Part shown: piece after piece, positions 11,406 to 18,458 of the stretch
How positions within the stretch are numbered: position 1 is the first letter of the stretch
How the letters are laid out: the number at the start of each line of letters is the position of its first letter
Translations under genes and position numbers: made by a program
The notes under the pieces: model-generated
Seen by the model: only the letters and a program-made list of their open reading frames with translations
Database searches by the model: none
What the model was told of the DNA's origin: nothing
DNA from: a virus
Length of the DNA: 23,913 bases
Virus record (IMG/VR): IMGVR_UViG_3300037961_001651
Location: 1-23,913 of that record
Direction: 5' to 3' (one strand)

Positions 11406-13049
11406 ATGGAGAAAAGATGGCTAGACAGGGGTGCTTGTCCTAAGTGTGGGTCAAGTGATGGGAATGTTAAACATTCTGAAGGATATAGCTATTGCTTTTC
11501 TTGTAACACTAGATTTGGAGAGAGTATGCAACAAGAAAAAGTAGTGCCTATGCCTACAGAAAGTGCTATCAAAACTGTAGGTACAACAGGTGCATTGACA
11601 GAAAGAAATATTAGCAAAGAAACTGCACAGAAATATAATACAAGTGTAAAAGTAAATGGTAATATGAATACACACCACATTTATAAATACTACAATGAGA
11701 GTGGTGCTAATATAGGAAACAAAGTAAGAGATGTTGCCACTAAAAATATGTGGGTAGAAGGAAATATAACTGAAGCTACATTGTTTGGACAAAATCTATT
11801 TACAGGTGGTGGTAAGTATGTCACCATAACTGAGGGTGAAGTAGATGCTATGTCTGCCTATGAATTATTAGGCAGTAAGTGGGCATGTGTTTCTGTTAAG
11901 ACAGGAGCAGGTTCAGCACTAAGAGATTGTAAAAAAGCATTTGAATATTTAGATAGTTTTCAGAACATAGTCATATCTTTTGATATGGATAAACAAGGTA
12001 GAGAAGCTAGTGAGAAAGTAGCACAGTTGTTTAGTCCTAACAAATGTAAGATTATGAATATGGAATTTAAAGATGCTAATGAATATCTAAAGATGGGTAA
12101 AAGAGAAAAGTTCTCCCAAGCATGGTGGAACGCACAATCATATACACCTGCAGGTATTATTAATCTTAGAGATTTAGGTGACAAGTTATACACAGAAGAT
12201 TTTTGTGAAACTGTACCCTATCCCTGGGCTAAGTTAAATGATAAGACTTATGGATTAAGAACAGGTGAGTTAATTACATTTACTTCTGGTGCAGGTATGG
12301 GTAAGTCTTCTATTATGCGAGAGATGATGCACCATTTACTCAAGAATACAAATCATAACATAGGTATACTTGCATTAGAAGAAGGTATAAAGAATACTGC
12401 ATTTAATATTATGTCAGTAGAAGCAGATGCTAGATTGTATATCAAAGAGATTAGAGAAAAGTTTAGTTTAGAACAGTTAAAAGAATATGAGAAGAACACT
12501 ATAGGTTCTGGAAGGTTCTTTGCTTTTGACCACTTTGGTTCAATAGACAATGATGAAATATTATCCAGAGTTAGATTTATGGCACAAGCATTGGAGTGTA
12601 AGTGGATATTTGTAGACCATTTATCTATCCTTGTATCAGGTCAGGAAGAAGGAGACGAAAGAAAGTCTATTGATATTCTTATGACTAAACTTAGAAGTCT
12701 TGTAGAACAAACAGGTATTGGCATGCTATTAGTATCACACTTGCGTAGACCTGCAGGAGATAGAGGACATGAAGATGGTAAAGAGATTACACTTTCACAC
12801 TTACGTGGTAGTGCAAGTATTGCTCACTTATCTGATGGTGTTATTGGATTAGAAAGAAATCAACAAGATACTGATGATGTAAAAGCTAATACAACAACAT
12901 TAAGAATATTAAAGAATAGATATACAGGAGATACAGGTATAGCTACACATTTACATTATAATAAAGAGACAGGTCGTATGAAAGAGATTGACAATCCTTA
13001 TGAAGTAGACTATAATGCAGAAGATAATACAGAAGAGGTGCCTTTCTAA
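11406..13049 (+). CDS. T7 gp4-like primase-helicase
   Basis: 547 residues, close to T7 gp4 (566). Domains in order: a zinc finger with Cys11, Cys14, Cys30 and Cys33 that reads primase sites; a TOPRIM primase core with ITEGEVDA (Glu143) and SFDMDKQG (Asp193, Asp195); a linker around 250-275; and a RecA-like hexameric helicase with Walker A GAGMGKSS (295-302), Walker B IFVDHLS (Asp404) and VSHLRRP. The C-terminus is acidic and ends in phenylalanine (EDNTEEVPF), the arrangement T7 gp4 uses to contact its polymerase. It unwinds the fork and lays primers for the lagging strand. First gene of the replication operon; its stop shares a base with the next start (TAATG). Confidence 0.95.
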   Translation: MEKRWLDRGACPKCGSSDGNVKHSEGYSYCFSCNTRFGESMQQEKVVPMPTESAIKTVGTTGALTERNISKETAQKYNTSVKVNGNMNTHHIYKYYNESGANIGNKVRDVATKNMWVEGNITEATLFGQNLFTGGGKYVTITEGEVDAMSAYELLGSKWACVSVKTGAGSALRDCKKAFEYLDSFQNIVISFDMDKQGREASEKVAQLFSPNKCKIMNMEFKDANEYLKMGKREKFSQAWWNAQSYTPAGIINLRDLGDKLYTEDFCETVPYPWAKLNDKTYGLRTGELITFTSGAGMGKSSIMREMMHHLLKNTNHNIGILALEEGIKNTAFNIMSVEADARLYIKEIREKFSLEQLKEYEKNTIGSGRFFAFDHFGSIDNDEILSRVRFMAQALECKWIFVDHLSILVSGQEEGDERKSIDILMTKLRSLVEQTGIGMLLVSHLRRPAGDRGHEDGKEITLSHLRGSASIAHLSDGVIGLERNQQDTDDVKANTTTLRILKNRYTGDTGIATHLHYNKETGRMKEIDNPYEVDYNAEDNTEEVPF

Positions 13050-13246
13050 TGAAATGTTATAATTGTGGAACAGAACTAATATGGGGTGGAGACCATGATT
13101 GTGAAGATGATGAAGACCATGCTATTGTTACCAATTTATCTTGTCCTAATTGTGACGCTTTTCATTTAGTGTATTGGGGTCACAAAGATAAAGAAGATAA
13201 ACCAAGTTGGGAAGAAGGATATAAAGAATGGCTAAAAACAAGATAG
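13049..13246 (+). CDS. Small zinc-ribbon protein
   Basis: 65 residues. CYNCG at 3-7 and CPNC at about 32-35 make a two-knuckle zinc ribbon; an acidic loop with His and Cys (GGDHDCEDDEDH) lies between. The rest is Trp-rich and acidic. Wedged between helicase and polymerase genes, it may assist replication or transcription, but this is only context. It overlaps the next gene by 19 bases. Confidence 0.78.
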   Translation: MKCYNCGTELIWGGDHDCEDDEDHAIVTNLSCPNCDAFHLVYWGHKDKEDKPSWEEGYKEWLKTR

Positions 13247-13440
13247 TTTATGAACCAAAAAAATTAACATTTAAGGAAAAAAGAATGATAGTTAAAGCAC
13301 AAAAAAATTTATTTAGCGATAAAGAACCAGAGATGTGGGAACATTATTGTGAAGAAGAGAAAACTGAAATGGCAGTAGGCAAAGGTGAACCTTGTAATTG
13401 GTGTGGAAAAAAGGAGGAAGATTGTGAAAGTTGTTCTTGA
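13228..13440 (+). CDS. Small protein with C-terminal cysteine cluster
   Basis: 70 residues: a basic helical N-terminus (MAKNKIVYEPKKLTFKEKRM), a middle EMWEHYCEEE, and a C-terminal CNWCGKKEEDCESC with four closely spaced cysteines, likely one zinc site. The Cys-rich end overlaps the polymerase gene's ribosome binding site and start, so the two are coupled. I know no named family. Confidence 0.78.
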   Translation: MAKNKIVYEPKKLTFKEKRMIVKAQKNLFSDKEPEMWEHYCEEEKTEMAVGKGEPCNWCGKKEEDCESCS

Positions 13441-15058
13441 TATAGAGACAGACCAATTAGATGCTAGTGTAGTTAATTGTATAGTAGCTAAGAATATAGA
13501 TACAAATGTATCAACAGTATTTGACCCAAGTAATATGCACGTATTTAAAAATTGGTCTAAAGATATTGAACAATATATTATGCACAATGGTTTATCTTTT
13601 GATGCTCCTGTATTAAATAGACTATTAGGTACAAATATTAAACCATCACAAGTATTAGATACATTAATATTATCACAGTTATTTAATCCACTAAGAGAAG
13701 GTGGTAATGGATTAAAAGCATGGGGAGATAGATTTAATTTTCCTAAAGGAGAGATAAATAACTTTGCAAAGTATACAGATGAGTTAAGAAAATATTGTAT
13801 GCAAGATGTAGAGATAACACATAAGTTATACAATCATTTAAAAAAAGAGGGCAAAGGTTTTTCTAAGTCTTCTATTCACATGGAACATCAAGTAAGAGTT
13901 ATTATAGACCAACAAGAAAAGAATGGTTTTTATCTTGATGTAAAGAAAGCTATGTGTTTACACAATACTTTATTAGATGAAGCTAATGATTTAGAGAAGT
14001 GGGGTCGTATATATTTTGACCCAACAAGAAAAGATTTAAAAACAAAAACAAAATATATACCTTTCAATATAGGTTCACGACAACAGATAGCTGATAGACT
14101 TATGGACATAGGTTGGAAACCAAAGAAACATACAGAGAAAGGTAATGTAATTGTTAATGAAGAAGTTTTAGATGGTATTAACTTACCAGAAGCTAAAAAG
14201 ATTTCTAGATATTTGTTGCTTCAAAAACGAATAGCACAAATCAAGTCCTGGATAGATGCTTGTGATGATACAGATGGTAGAGTGCATGGTCGAGTACATA
14301 CTTTAAAAACTATAACTGGTCGTATGGCACATCACAGTCCTAATATGGCACAGATACCTGCTGTTCGTTCTCCCTATGGAAAAGAGTGTAGAGATTGTTG
14401 GACAGTCGAGAATCCCTACACTCATTCCATTGTAGGTACAGATGCTAGTGGATTAGAATTAAGGTGTTTAGCACATCTAATGAATGATACTAATTTTACT
14501 GAAGAAGTTTTAAATGGAGATATACATACTGCTAATATGAAGATGGCAGGTATATCAGATAGAGACCAAGCTAAAACATTTATCTATGCTTTTATGTATG
14601 GTGCAGGTGCTAGTAAGATAGGTAAGATAGTAGGTAAAGGTGCTAAAGAAGGGCAAGAACTTATGAATAGATTTTTATCTAATATGCCATCTTTAAAAAG
14701 AGTTAGAGATAGTGTAACAAACTCAGCAACAAAAGGTAAGATAAAAGGTATTGATGGTAGATTACTACATGTACGTTCTCCACATAGTGCATTAAATACT
14801 TTACTACAAGGAGCAGGTGCAGTTGTGTGTAAGCTATGGTTAATTAATATGAATAAAAGAATACAAGCATCTGGAGTAGATGCTAAATTAGTTGCTTCAA
14901 TACATGATGAATATCAATATGAGGTTGCTAAAAAAGATGTACAGAAATTTGGTAGTATTACCAAAGATGCAATGAAGGATACAGAACAACAGTTGCAAAT
15001 GAAATGTCCATTAGACAATGAATGGAAGGAAGGTACAACATGGGCACAAACACATTAG
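13424..15058 (+). CDS. T7-like family A DNA polymerase with 3'-5' exonuclease
   Basis: 544 residues from a GTG start at 13424, chosen because AAGGAGG ends seven bases upstream and the protein then begins directly with the exonuclease strand MKVVLDIETD (Asp6, Glu8). Further exonuclease motifs: HNGLSFDAPVL and YCMQDVEITH. Polymerase motif A is TDASGLELR (Asp340), motif B is KTFIYAFMYG (Lys384, Tyr388), motif C is IHDEYQYE (494-496). TGRMAHHSPNMAQIP is the template-binding signature. Tyr388 is the equivalent of E. coli Pol I residue 762 and T7 Tyr526. It is shorter than T7 gp5 (704), so the thioredoxin-binding insertion is probably missing. Replicates the phage genome with the adjacent helicase. 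Confidence 0.96.
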   Translation: MKVVLDIETDQLDASVVNCIVAKNIDTNVSTVFDPSNMHVFKNWSKDIEQYIMHNGLSFDAPVLNRLLGTNIKPSQVLDTLILSQLFNPLREGGNGLKAWGDRFNFPKGEINNFAKYTDELRKYCMQDVEITHKLYNHLKKEGKGFSKSSIHMEHQVRVIIDQQEKNGFYLDVKKAMCLHNTLLDEANDLEKWGRIYFDPTRKDLKTKTKYIPFNIGSRQQIADRLMDIGWKPKKHTEKGNVIVNEEVLDGINLPEAKKISRYLLLQKRIAQIKSWIDACDDTDGRVHGRVHTLKTITGRMAHHSPNMAQIPAVRSPYGKECRDCWTVENPYTHSIVGTDASGLELRCLAHLMNDTNFTEEVLNGDIHTANMKMAGISDRDQAKTFIYAFMYGAGASKIGKIVGKGAKEGQELMNRFLSNMPSLKRVRDSVTNSATKGKIKGIDGRLLHVRSPHSALNTLLQGAGAVVCKLWLINMNKRIQASGVDAKLVASIHDEYQYEVAKKDVQKFGSITKDAMKDTEQQLQMKCPLDNEWKEGTTWAQTH

Positions 15059-15597
15059 TCAAAGAATTTGTGGGTAGAAAAGACCACAAAGACTATATTA
15101 AACGTGGTACTGCAGTAGAAAATTTACTTGCAGAAGAGGGTTTACAAAGAGGATATACTGTAATACCTTCTTCAGAAAAACAAAATATGTATGACCACAT
15201 TGATTTAATTTTAACGAAAGGAGATAAAAAATTTACAGTAGATGTAAAAGCTAGAAGAACAGGAACAGATAAGTCAAAGGGATTTGATGACTTATGGACT
15301 GTAGTGGAGTTTAAAAATACTATGGGTGATTCAGGTTGGTTATATAGCAAATCTGATTATATTGTTTTTGAACGTAAAGAAGACTTTGTATTTGCAGATA
15401 CAACACAGCTTCGAAATATGTGTGAAGATATTGTAGATGTAACAAAGAGAGTAGCATCATTTAGAAATGCAAATTATAAAGTTTGGGGTAGAAGTTATCA
15501 AGGTAAAAAAGATTTAATATCAAGAATAGAAATGTGTAAAATTATTGAGTTAGATAAAACATTTATTTGGTTAAAAAATCTTGACAAAAATGTATAA
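15040..15597 (+). CDS. PD-(D/E)XK endonuclease (Holliday-junction-resolvase-like position)
   Basis: 185 residues from ATG 15040; GGAAGGAAGG just upstream favours this over an in-frame ATG at 15022. The nuclease core is visible as YDHIDLIL (Asp52, Asp55) followed by FTVDVKARR (Asp68, Lys70), the D...(D/E)xK signature, with Glu27 as a possible third acid. Size and location between polymerase and ssDNA-binding protein recall T7 endonuclease I (gp3), which resolves branched DNA, but overall similarity to it is not demonstrated; a different nuclease of the superfamily is possible. Overlaps the polymerase end by 19 bases; its own end contains the promoter for the next gene. Confidence 0.78.
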   Translation: MGTNTLVKEFVGRKDHKDYIKRGTAVENLLAEEGLQRGYTVIPSSEKQNMYDHIDLILTKGDKKFTVDVKARRTGTDKSKGFDDLWTVVEFKNTMGDSGWLYSKSDYIVFERKEDFVFADTTQLRNMCEDIVDVTKRVASFRNANYKVWGRSYQGKKDLISRIEMCKIIELDKTFIWLKNLDKNV

Positions 15598-15609
15598 CTC
15601 TGCTATAAT
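15581..15609 (+). promoter_or_regulatory. Perfect-consensus promoter for the ssDNA-binding protein
   Basis: TTGACA (15581-15586), 17 bases, TATAAT (15604-15609). Placed at the very end of the nuclease gene, with a start near 15616 and GAAAGGAAAA before the ATG at 15633. It gives the abundant binding protein its own strong transcript. Confidence 0.9.
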
Positions 15610-15632
15610 TTTAATTTTGAAAGGAAAATAAT

Positions 15633-16109
15633 ATGAGTGTATTAAAAGGAAATGCTTATTGGGCAAGCATAACAAGCCCTAACACAACATTTGATTCTGA
15701 TGGTGTGTGGACTATTGATGTGGGTAATCTTGATGCAAAGAATAAAAAGATGGCTCAAGAAGATGGTCTTAATGTTAAGAATAAAGGTGATGACAGAGGA
15801 GACTTTGTTACCATTAAAAGAAAAGTTAAAAACAAACGTGGTGATTTAAATAAAGCACCAGAGGTTGTAGATGCACAAAAGAGAGCCATGATTAATACGT
15901 TAATTGGTAATGGCTCAGAAGTCAATGTGTTGTATTCTACATATGACTGGGAATTTGGTGGTAAGTCTGGAGTGTCTGCTGATTTAAGAGCAGTCCAGGT
16001 TACTAATTTAATTCCTTATAATGCAGATGCAGATGCAGACAATGCATTTGATGTTGTGCCTGATGGTTTTGTTTCTAATGAAGATACAGATGCAAGGTTT
16101 GCTTCTTAA
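15633..16109 (+). CDS. gp2.5-like single-stranded DNA-binding protein
   Basis: 158 residues. The start SVLKGNAYWASITSPNTTFD and WTIDVGNLD are typical of the T7-like marine phage ssDNA-binding proteins; the middle is basic and beta-rich (FVTIKRKVKNKRG), then YSTYDWEFGGKSGVSADLRAVQV completes the OB-like fold. The tail is acidic (NADADADNAFD ... SNEDTDARFAS), as expected for a binding protein whose tail contacts the replisome; unlike T7 gp2.5 it does not end in Phe, although Phe is third from the end. It coats single-stranded DNA in replication and recombination. A private promoter and a downstream hairpin suggest high, independent expression. Confidence 0.78.
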   Translation: MSVLKGNAYWASITSPNTTFDSDGVWTIDVGNLDAKNKKMAQEDGLNVKNKGDDRGDFVTIKRKVKNKRGDLNKAPEVVDAQKRAMINTLIGNGSEVNVLYSTYDWEFGGKSGVSADLRAVQVTNLIPYNADADADNAFDVVPDGFVSNEDTDARFAS

Positions 16110-16121
16110 CTAAGAAAGGAC

Positions 16122-16173
16122 ATGGGGAGTTCTGGCAAAAACCAACGTACAGTAATCAGCTTGGTCTCCCCAT
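16122..16173 (+). terminator. Composite hairpin after the ssDNA-binding protein
   Basis: ATGGGGAG (16122-16129) pairs with CTCCCCAT (16166-16173). On the 3' side this stem runs directly into TTGGT (16161-16165), which pairs with ACCAA (16141-16145), leaving an 11-base bulge and a 15-base loop. TTTAATT follows, a poor T-run. Likely a partial terminator or 3' stabiliser; the fold is more elaborate than a plain terminator. Confidence 0.55.
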
Positions 16174-16182
16174 TTTAATTAC

Positions 16183-17046
16183 ATGAAGACAATAGATACA
16201 TTAGTAGAAGATATATATAATTTATTTGAGCCAAGTATTATTAATCAAATAAGTGAAAAAGATTTAGAGAAACATTTAAAAGAGTTTACAAAAAATGTAA
16301 CGAACAATATTAAAACTGTTTTAAATGAACAACCTATAAAGAAGAGAAAATTATCTTTGTCTTCAATAGGTAAACCAACAAGACAACTATGGTATGATAA
16401 ACATTCTAATTCAGAAGCTAGACCTTTAGCTCCATCAACAAGAATTAAATTTTTATATGGACATATCTTAGAAGATTTACTTATACTTTTATCTAGAGTA
16501 GCAGGACATACAGTTACAGAAGAACAAAAGGAAGTAGAAGTAGAAGGTATTAAAGGACATCAAGATTGTAAGATAGATGGTGTGTTAGTAGATTGTAAGA
16601 GTGCTAGTGGTTTTGCATTTAAAAAGTTTGCTAACAATAGATTAGCTGATGATGACCCTTTTGGATATATAGCACAAATATCTGCATACTCTGAGGGTAA
16701 TGGTGTGAATGAAGCATACTTCTTAGCAATAGATAAACAACATGGTAACATTGCACTAACTAGAGTGCATGATATGGAGATGATAAATGCAAAAGAAAGA
16801 GTACAGTATCTCAAAGGTGCTTTGGAATCTAAAACAATTCCTGATAGATGTTATAGTGATATTCCTGAAGGTGTTTCTGGGAATAGGAAGCTTGCTATTG
16901 GTTGTGTTTTTTGTCCTCATAAAAGAGAGTGTTGGTCTGATGCTAACAATGGTCAAGGACTTCGTGCTTTCAAGTATGAGAAAGGTCCAACGTATCTTAC
17001 ACACGTTTCAAAAGAACCAAGAGTAGAAGAAATATTAGAATGGTAA
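16183..17046 (+). CDS. PD-(D/E)XK exonuclease (Cas4/RecB-like)
   Basis: 287 residues in the position of T7 gene 6 exonuclease. The catalytic core reads GHQDCKIDGVLVDCKS: Asp128 and Asp137-x-Lys139, with the helix GYIAQISAYSEG that follows in RecB-like nucleases. Near the C-terminus IGCVFCPHKREC (Cys241, Cys244, Cys250) matches the three-cysteine half of the Cas4/AddB iron-sulfur site, but the expected N-terminal cysteine is absent: the segment is SSIGKPTRQLWYD. Probably degrades host DNA and processes ends for recombination. No clear ribosome binding site directly before ATG 16183; a hairpin ends ten bases upstream. Its stop overlaps the homing endonuclease start. Confidence 0.85.
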   Translation: MKTIDTLVEDIYNLFEPSIINQISEKDLEKHLKEFTKNVTNNIKTVLNEQPIKKRKLSLSSIGKPTRQLWYDKHSNSEARPLAPSTRIKFLYGHILEDLLILLSRVAGHTVTEEQKEVEVEGIKGHQDCKIDGVLVDCKSASGFAFKKFANNRLADDDPFGYIAQISAYSEGNGVNEAYFLAIDKQHGNIALTRVHDMEMINAKERVQYLKGALESKTIPDRCYSDIPEGVSGNRKLAIGCVFCPHKRECWSDANNGQGLRAFKYEKGPTYLTHVSKEPRVEEILEW

Positions 17047-17564
17047 ACAATCATTGGGTGTGGTATAAGAGTGGTAAACCTTTTGTACCTGATGAAGAGA
17101 AGTTTGGTTTTGTATACATAATAACTAATACTAAAACAACAAAAGCTTATGTAGGTTGTAAACAATATTATATAGGTAAGTCTAAAAAAAAATCTAAATG
17201 GCAAACATATGTAGGTTCTTCTAAATATTTAAAAGAGGATATTAAAAAGATAGGTAAGAAACATTTTATTTTTGAAGTAATAGCAGAGTATAAAAATAAA
17301 AGAAGTTTACGTTACTATGAAATGCATTATCAAGTAAAATGGAATGTTCTTACTTCTACTATAGAAGGTAGTGATGAGCCTGCATATTATAATTCATATG
17401 TAGGTGGTAAATTTTATAGACCTATTGAAAGTTATGATGATACATTTAAACAAAAATTACGAGAAGCAAATTTAGGAGAAAAAAATCCTATGTATGGTAA
17501 AGCTCGTTCTGAAGAAACAAAAAGAAAAATTAGTCAAACATTAAAGGAAAAAACATGGCAATAA
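17040..17564 (+). CDS. GIY-YIG homing endonuclease, free-standing
   Basis: 174 residues. The nuclease domain begins GFVYIITNT (23-31) and continues KAYVGCKQY (35-43), a GIY...YIG variant, with YVGSSKYLK and the conserved glutamate in RYYEMHY. The C-terminal LGEKNPMYGKARSEETKRKI is a NUMOD3 DNA-binding repeat, standard in phage homing enzymes. It cuts alleles lacking the insertion so that its own gene spreads. It starts within the exonuclease stop (ATGGTAA) and ends over the next start by ten bases, so it is tightly fitted and does not interrupt a gene that I can see. No intron structure is evident around it. Confidence 0.9.
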   Translation: MVNNHWVWYKSGKPFVPDEEKFGFVYIITNTKTTKAYVGCKQYYIGKSKKKSKWQTYVGSSKYLKEDIKKIGKKHFIFEVIAEYKNKRSLRYYEMHYQVKWNVLTSTIEGSDEPAYYNSYVGGKFYRPIESYDDTFKQKLREANLGEKNPMYGKARSEETKRKISQTLKEKTWQ

Positions 17565-17776
17565 AAACACATATATTAGAAGCAGTTATGTCTCACTATA
17601 CAGCAGAGAGAGATAAAGCATTAGCAAATATTAAAATACATCTTAACAATCCTGTAGGTGTAGGCGAGCACCCTAAGATTGTAGAAGATGTTATTGAGTT
17701 AGTACATAAAGCATCTGAAGCAAAAGATGCAATGGATATGTTGACGAGTATAGTAAATAATGAAAAAGACCATTGA
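17555..17776 (+). CDS. Conserved-looking marine phage protein, 73 residues
   Basis: Helical, with the turn NNPVGVGEHPKIVEDVIELV between two helices. I associate this NPVGxGEHP pattern with short uncharacterised proteins of marine T4-like and T7-like phages, from memory and unchecked. AAAGGAAAAAAC precedes ATG. It overlaps its neighbours by 10 and 17 bases. No function known. Confidence 0.75.
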   Translation: MAIKTHILEAVMSHYTAERDKALANIKIHLNNPVGVGEHPKIVEDVIELVHKASEAKDAMDMLTSIVNNEKDH

Positions 17777-18062
17777 CATTTTTTTAGATGTAGAGTATAC
17801 TAAAAAAGAATTACCAGAAAGAGGTTTGTTTCTATCTGTTATATTACAAGCTTTACTAGATGCTACAAATAAAAAAAGTAAAGTACATAGAGATAAAGCA
17901 ATAGCCTGGTTTTTTTGTAGTGTTGGTGTTACGTGTGATAACTTTGAGCAGATATGTAACCATGCAGGATTAAGTCCTTCATATACAAGAAGTTTTGCAT
18001 ACAAAGTTATTCATTCACCAGATTTAAAATATGTTAGACAAAGAATAAAAAAGATGTTATAA
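17760..18062 (+). CDS. Putative HTH-type DNA-binding protein, 100 residues
   Basis: The C-terminal half, DNFEQICNHAGLSPSYTRSF, has helix-turn-helix spacing (helix, Gly turn, recognition helix with Ser/Tyr/Arg) and sits after AIAWFFCSVGV, an arrangement seen in a widespread group of phage and bacterial small HTH proteins. The N-terminus (FLDVEYTKKELPERGLFLSV) is not recognised. It could regulate middle or late genes; the operator-like repeats at 3394-5144 are possible targets, purely as inference. Confidence 0.68.
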   Translation: MKKTIDIFLDVEYTKKELPERGLFLSVILQALLDATNKKSKVHRDKAIAWFFCSVGVTCDNFEQICNHAGLSPSYTRSFAYKVIHSPDLKYVRQRIKKML

Positions 18063-18063
18063 T

Positions 18064-18153
18064 ATGGAATTTGATTTATTAACATGTTTTATTACAGGAA
18101 TAATATTAGGTATGTTTATTATTTTAGTAGCATACTTTTTAACTAGATTATAG
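18064..18153 (+). CDS. 29-residue membrane microprotein
   Basis: MEFDLLTCF then a hydrophobic run ITGIILGMFIILVAYFL and a basic end TRL, a single-pass membrane peptide. The ATG follows the previous stop by one base; no strong ribosome binding site, so it depends on coupling. Confidence is limited by size. Confidence 0.5.
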   Translation: MEFDLLTCFITGIILGMFIILVAYFLTRL

Positions 18154-18161
18154 GAGAGAAT

Positions 18162-18458
18162 ATGGGATTGATGGATAAAGCTATTGCAGATACAGTTAAA
18201 GATACAAAAGATTTTAAGAAAACAAATATAGAAAAAGAAGCAAGATTAGCTACAGCAAGACAAGTGGGTGGTAGTCATTACAAATCATGTAAGATACAAC
18301 CTGTTGATTATATTGTAGAAAATAATCTAACTTTTCTTGAAGGCAACGTAGTTAAATATATTACAAGACACAGAAGAAAAGGCGAGGGTGCTAGTGATAT
18401 AGAGAAAGTAATACATTATTGTGAATTAATATTGGAGAAAGATTATGGCAGGGAATAA
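18162..18458 (+). CDS. DUF3310 protein, related to T7 gp1.7 nucleotide kinase region
   Basis: 98 residues, GGAGAG before ATG. The C-terminal part GGSHYKSCKIQPVDYIVENN, then LEGNVVKYITRHRRKG and IEKVIHYCELILE, is the DUF3310 signature (HY...QP.dyi, gN..KYi.R...K). In T7 the same region is found in gp1.7, reported as a nucleoside monophosphate kinase, so a role in dNTP supply beside the ribonucleotide reductase is reasonable. The N-terminal 30 residues are a charged linker. It overlaps the reductase start by 14 bases. Confidence 0.88.
   Translation: MGLMDKAIADTVKDTKDFKKTNIEKEARLATARQVGGSHYKSCKIQPVDYIVENNLTFLEGNVVKYITRHRRKGEGASDIEKVIHYCELILEKDYGRE

Noticed and set aside
13309-13833. 174-residue frame on the minus strand
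   Set aside because: Antisense to the polymerase exonuclease domain and the cysteine-cluster gene, both with clear motifs and ribosome binding sites on the plus strand.
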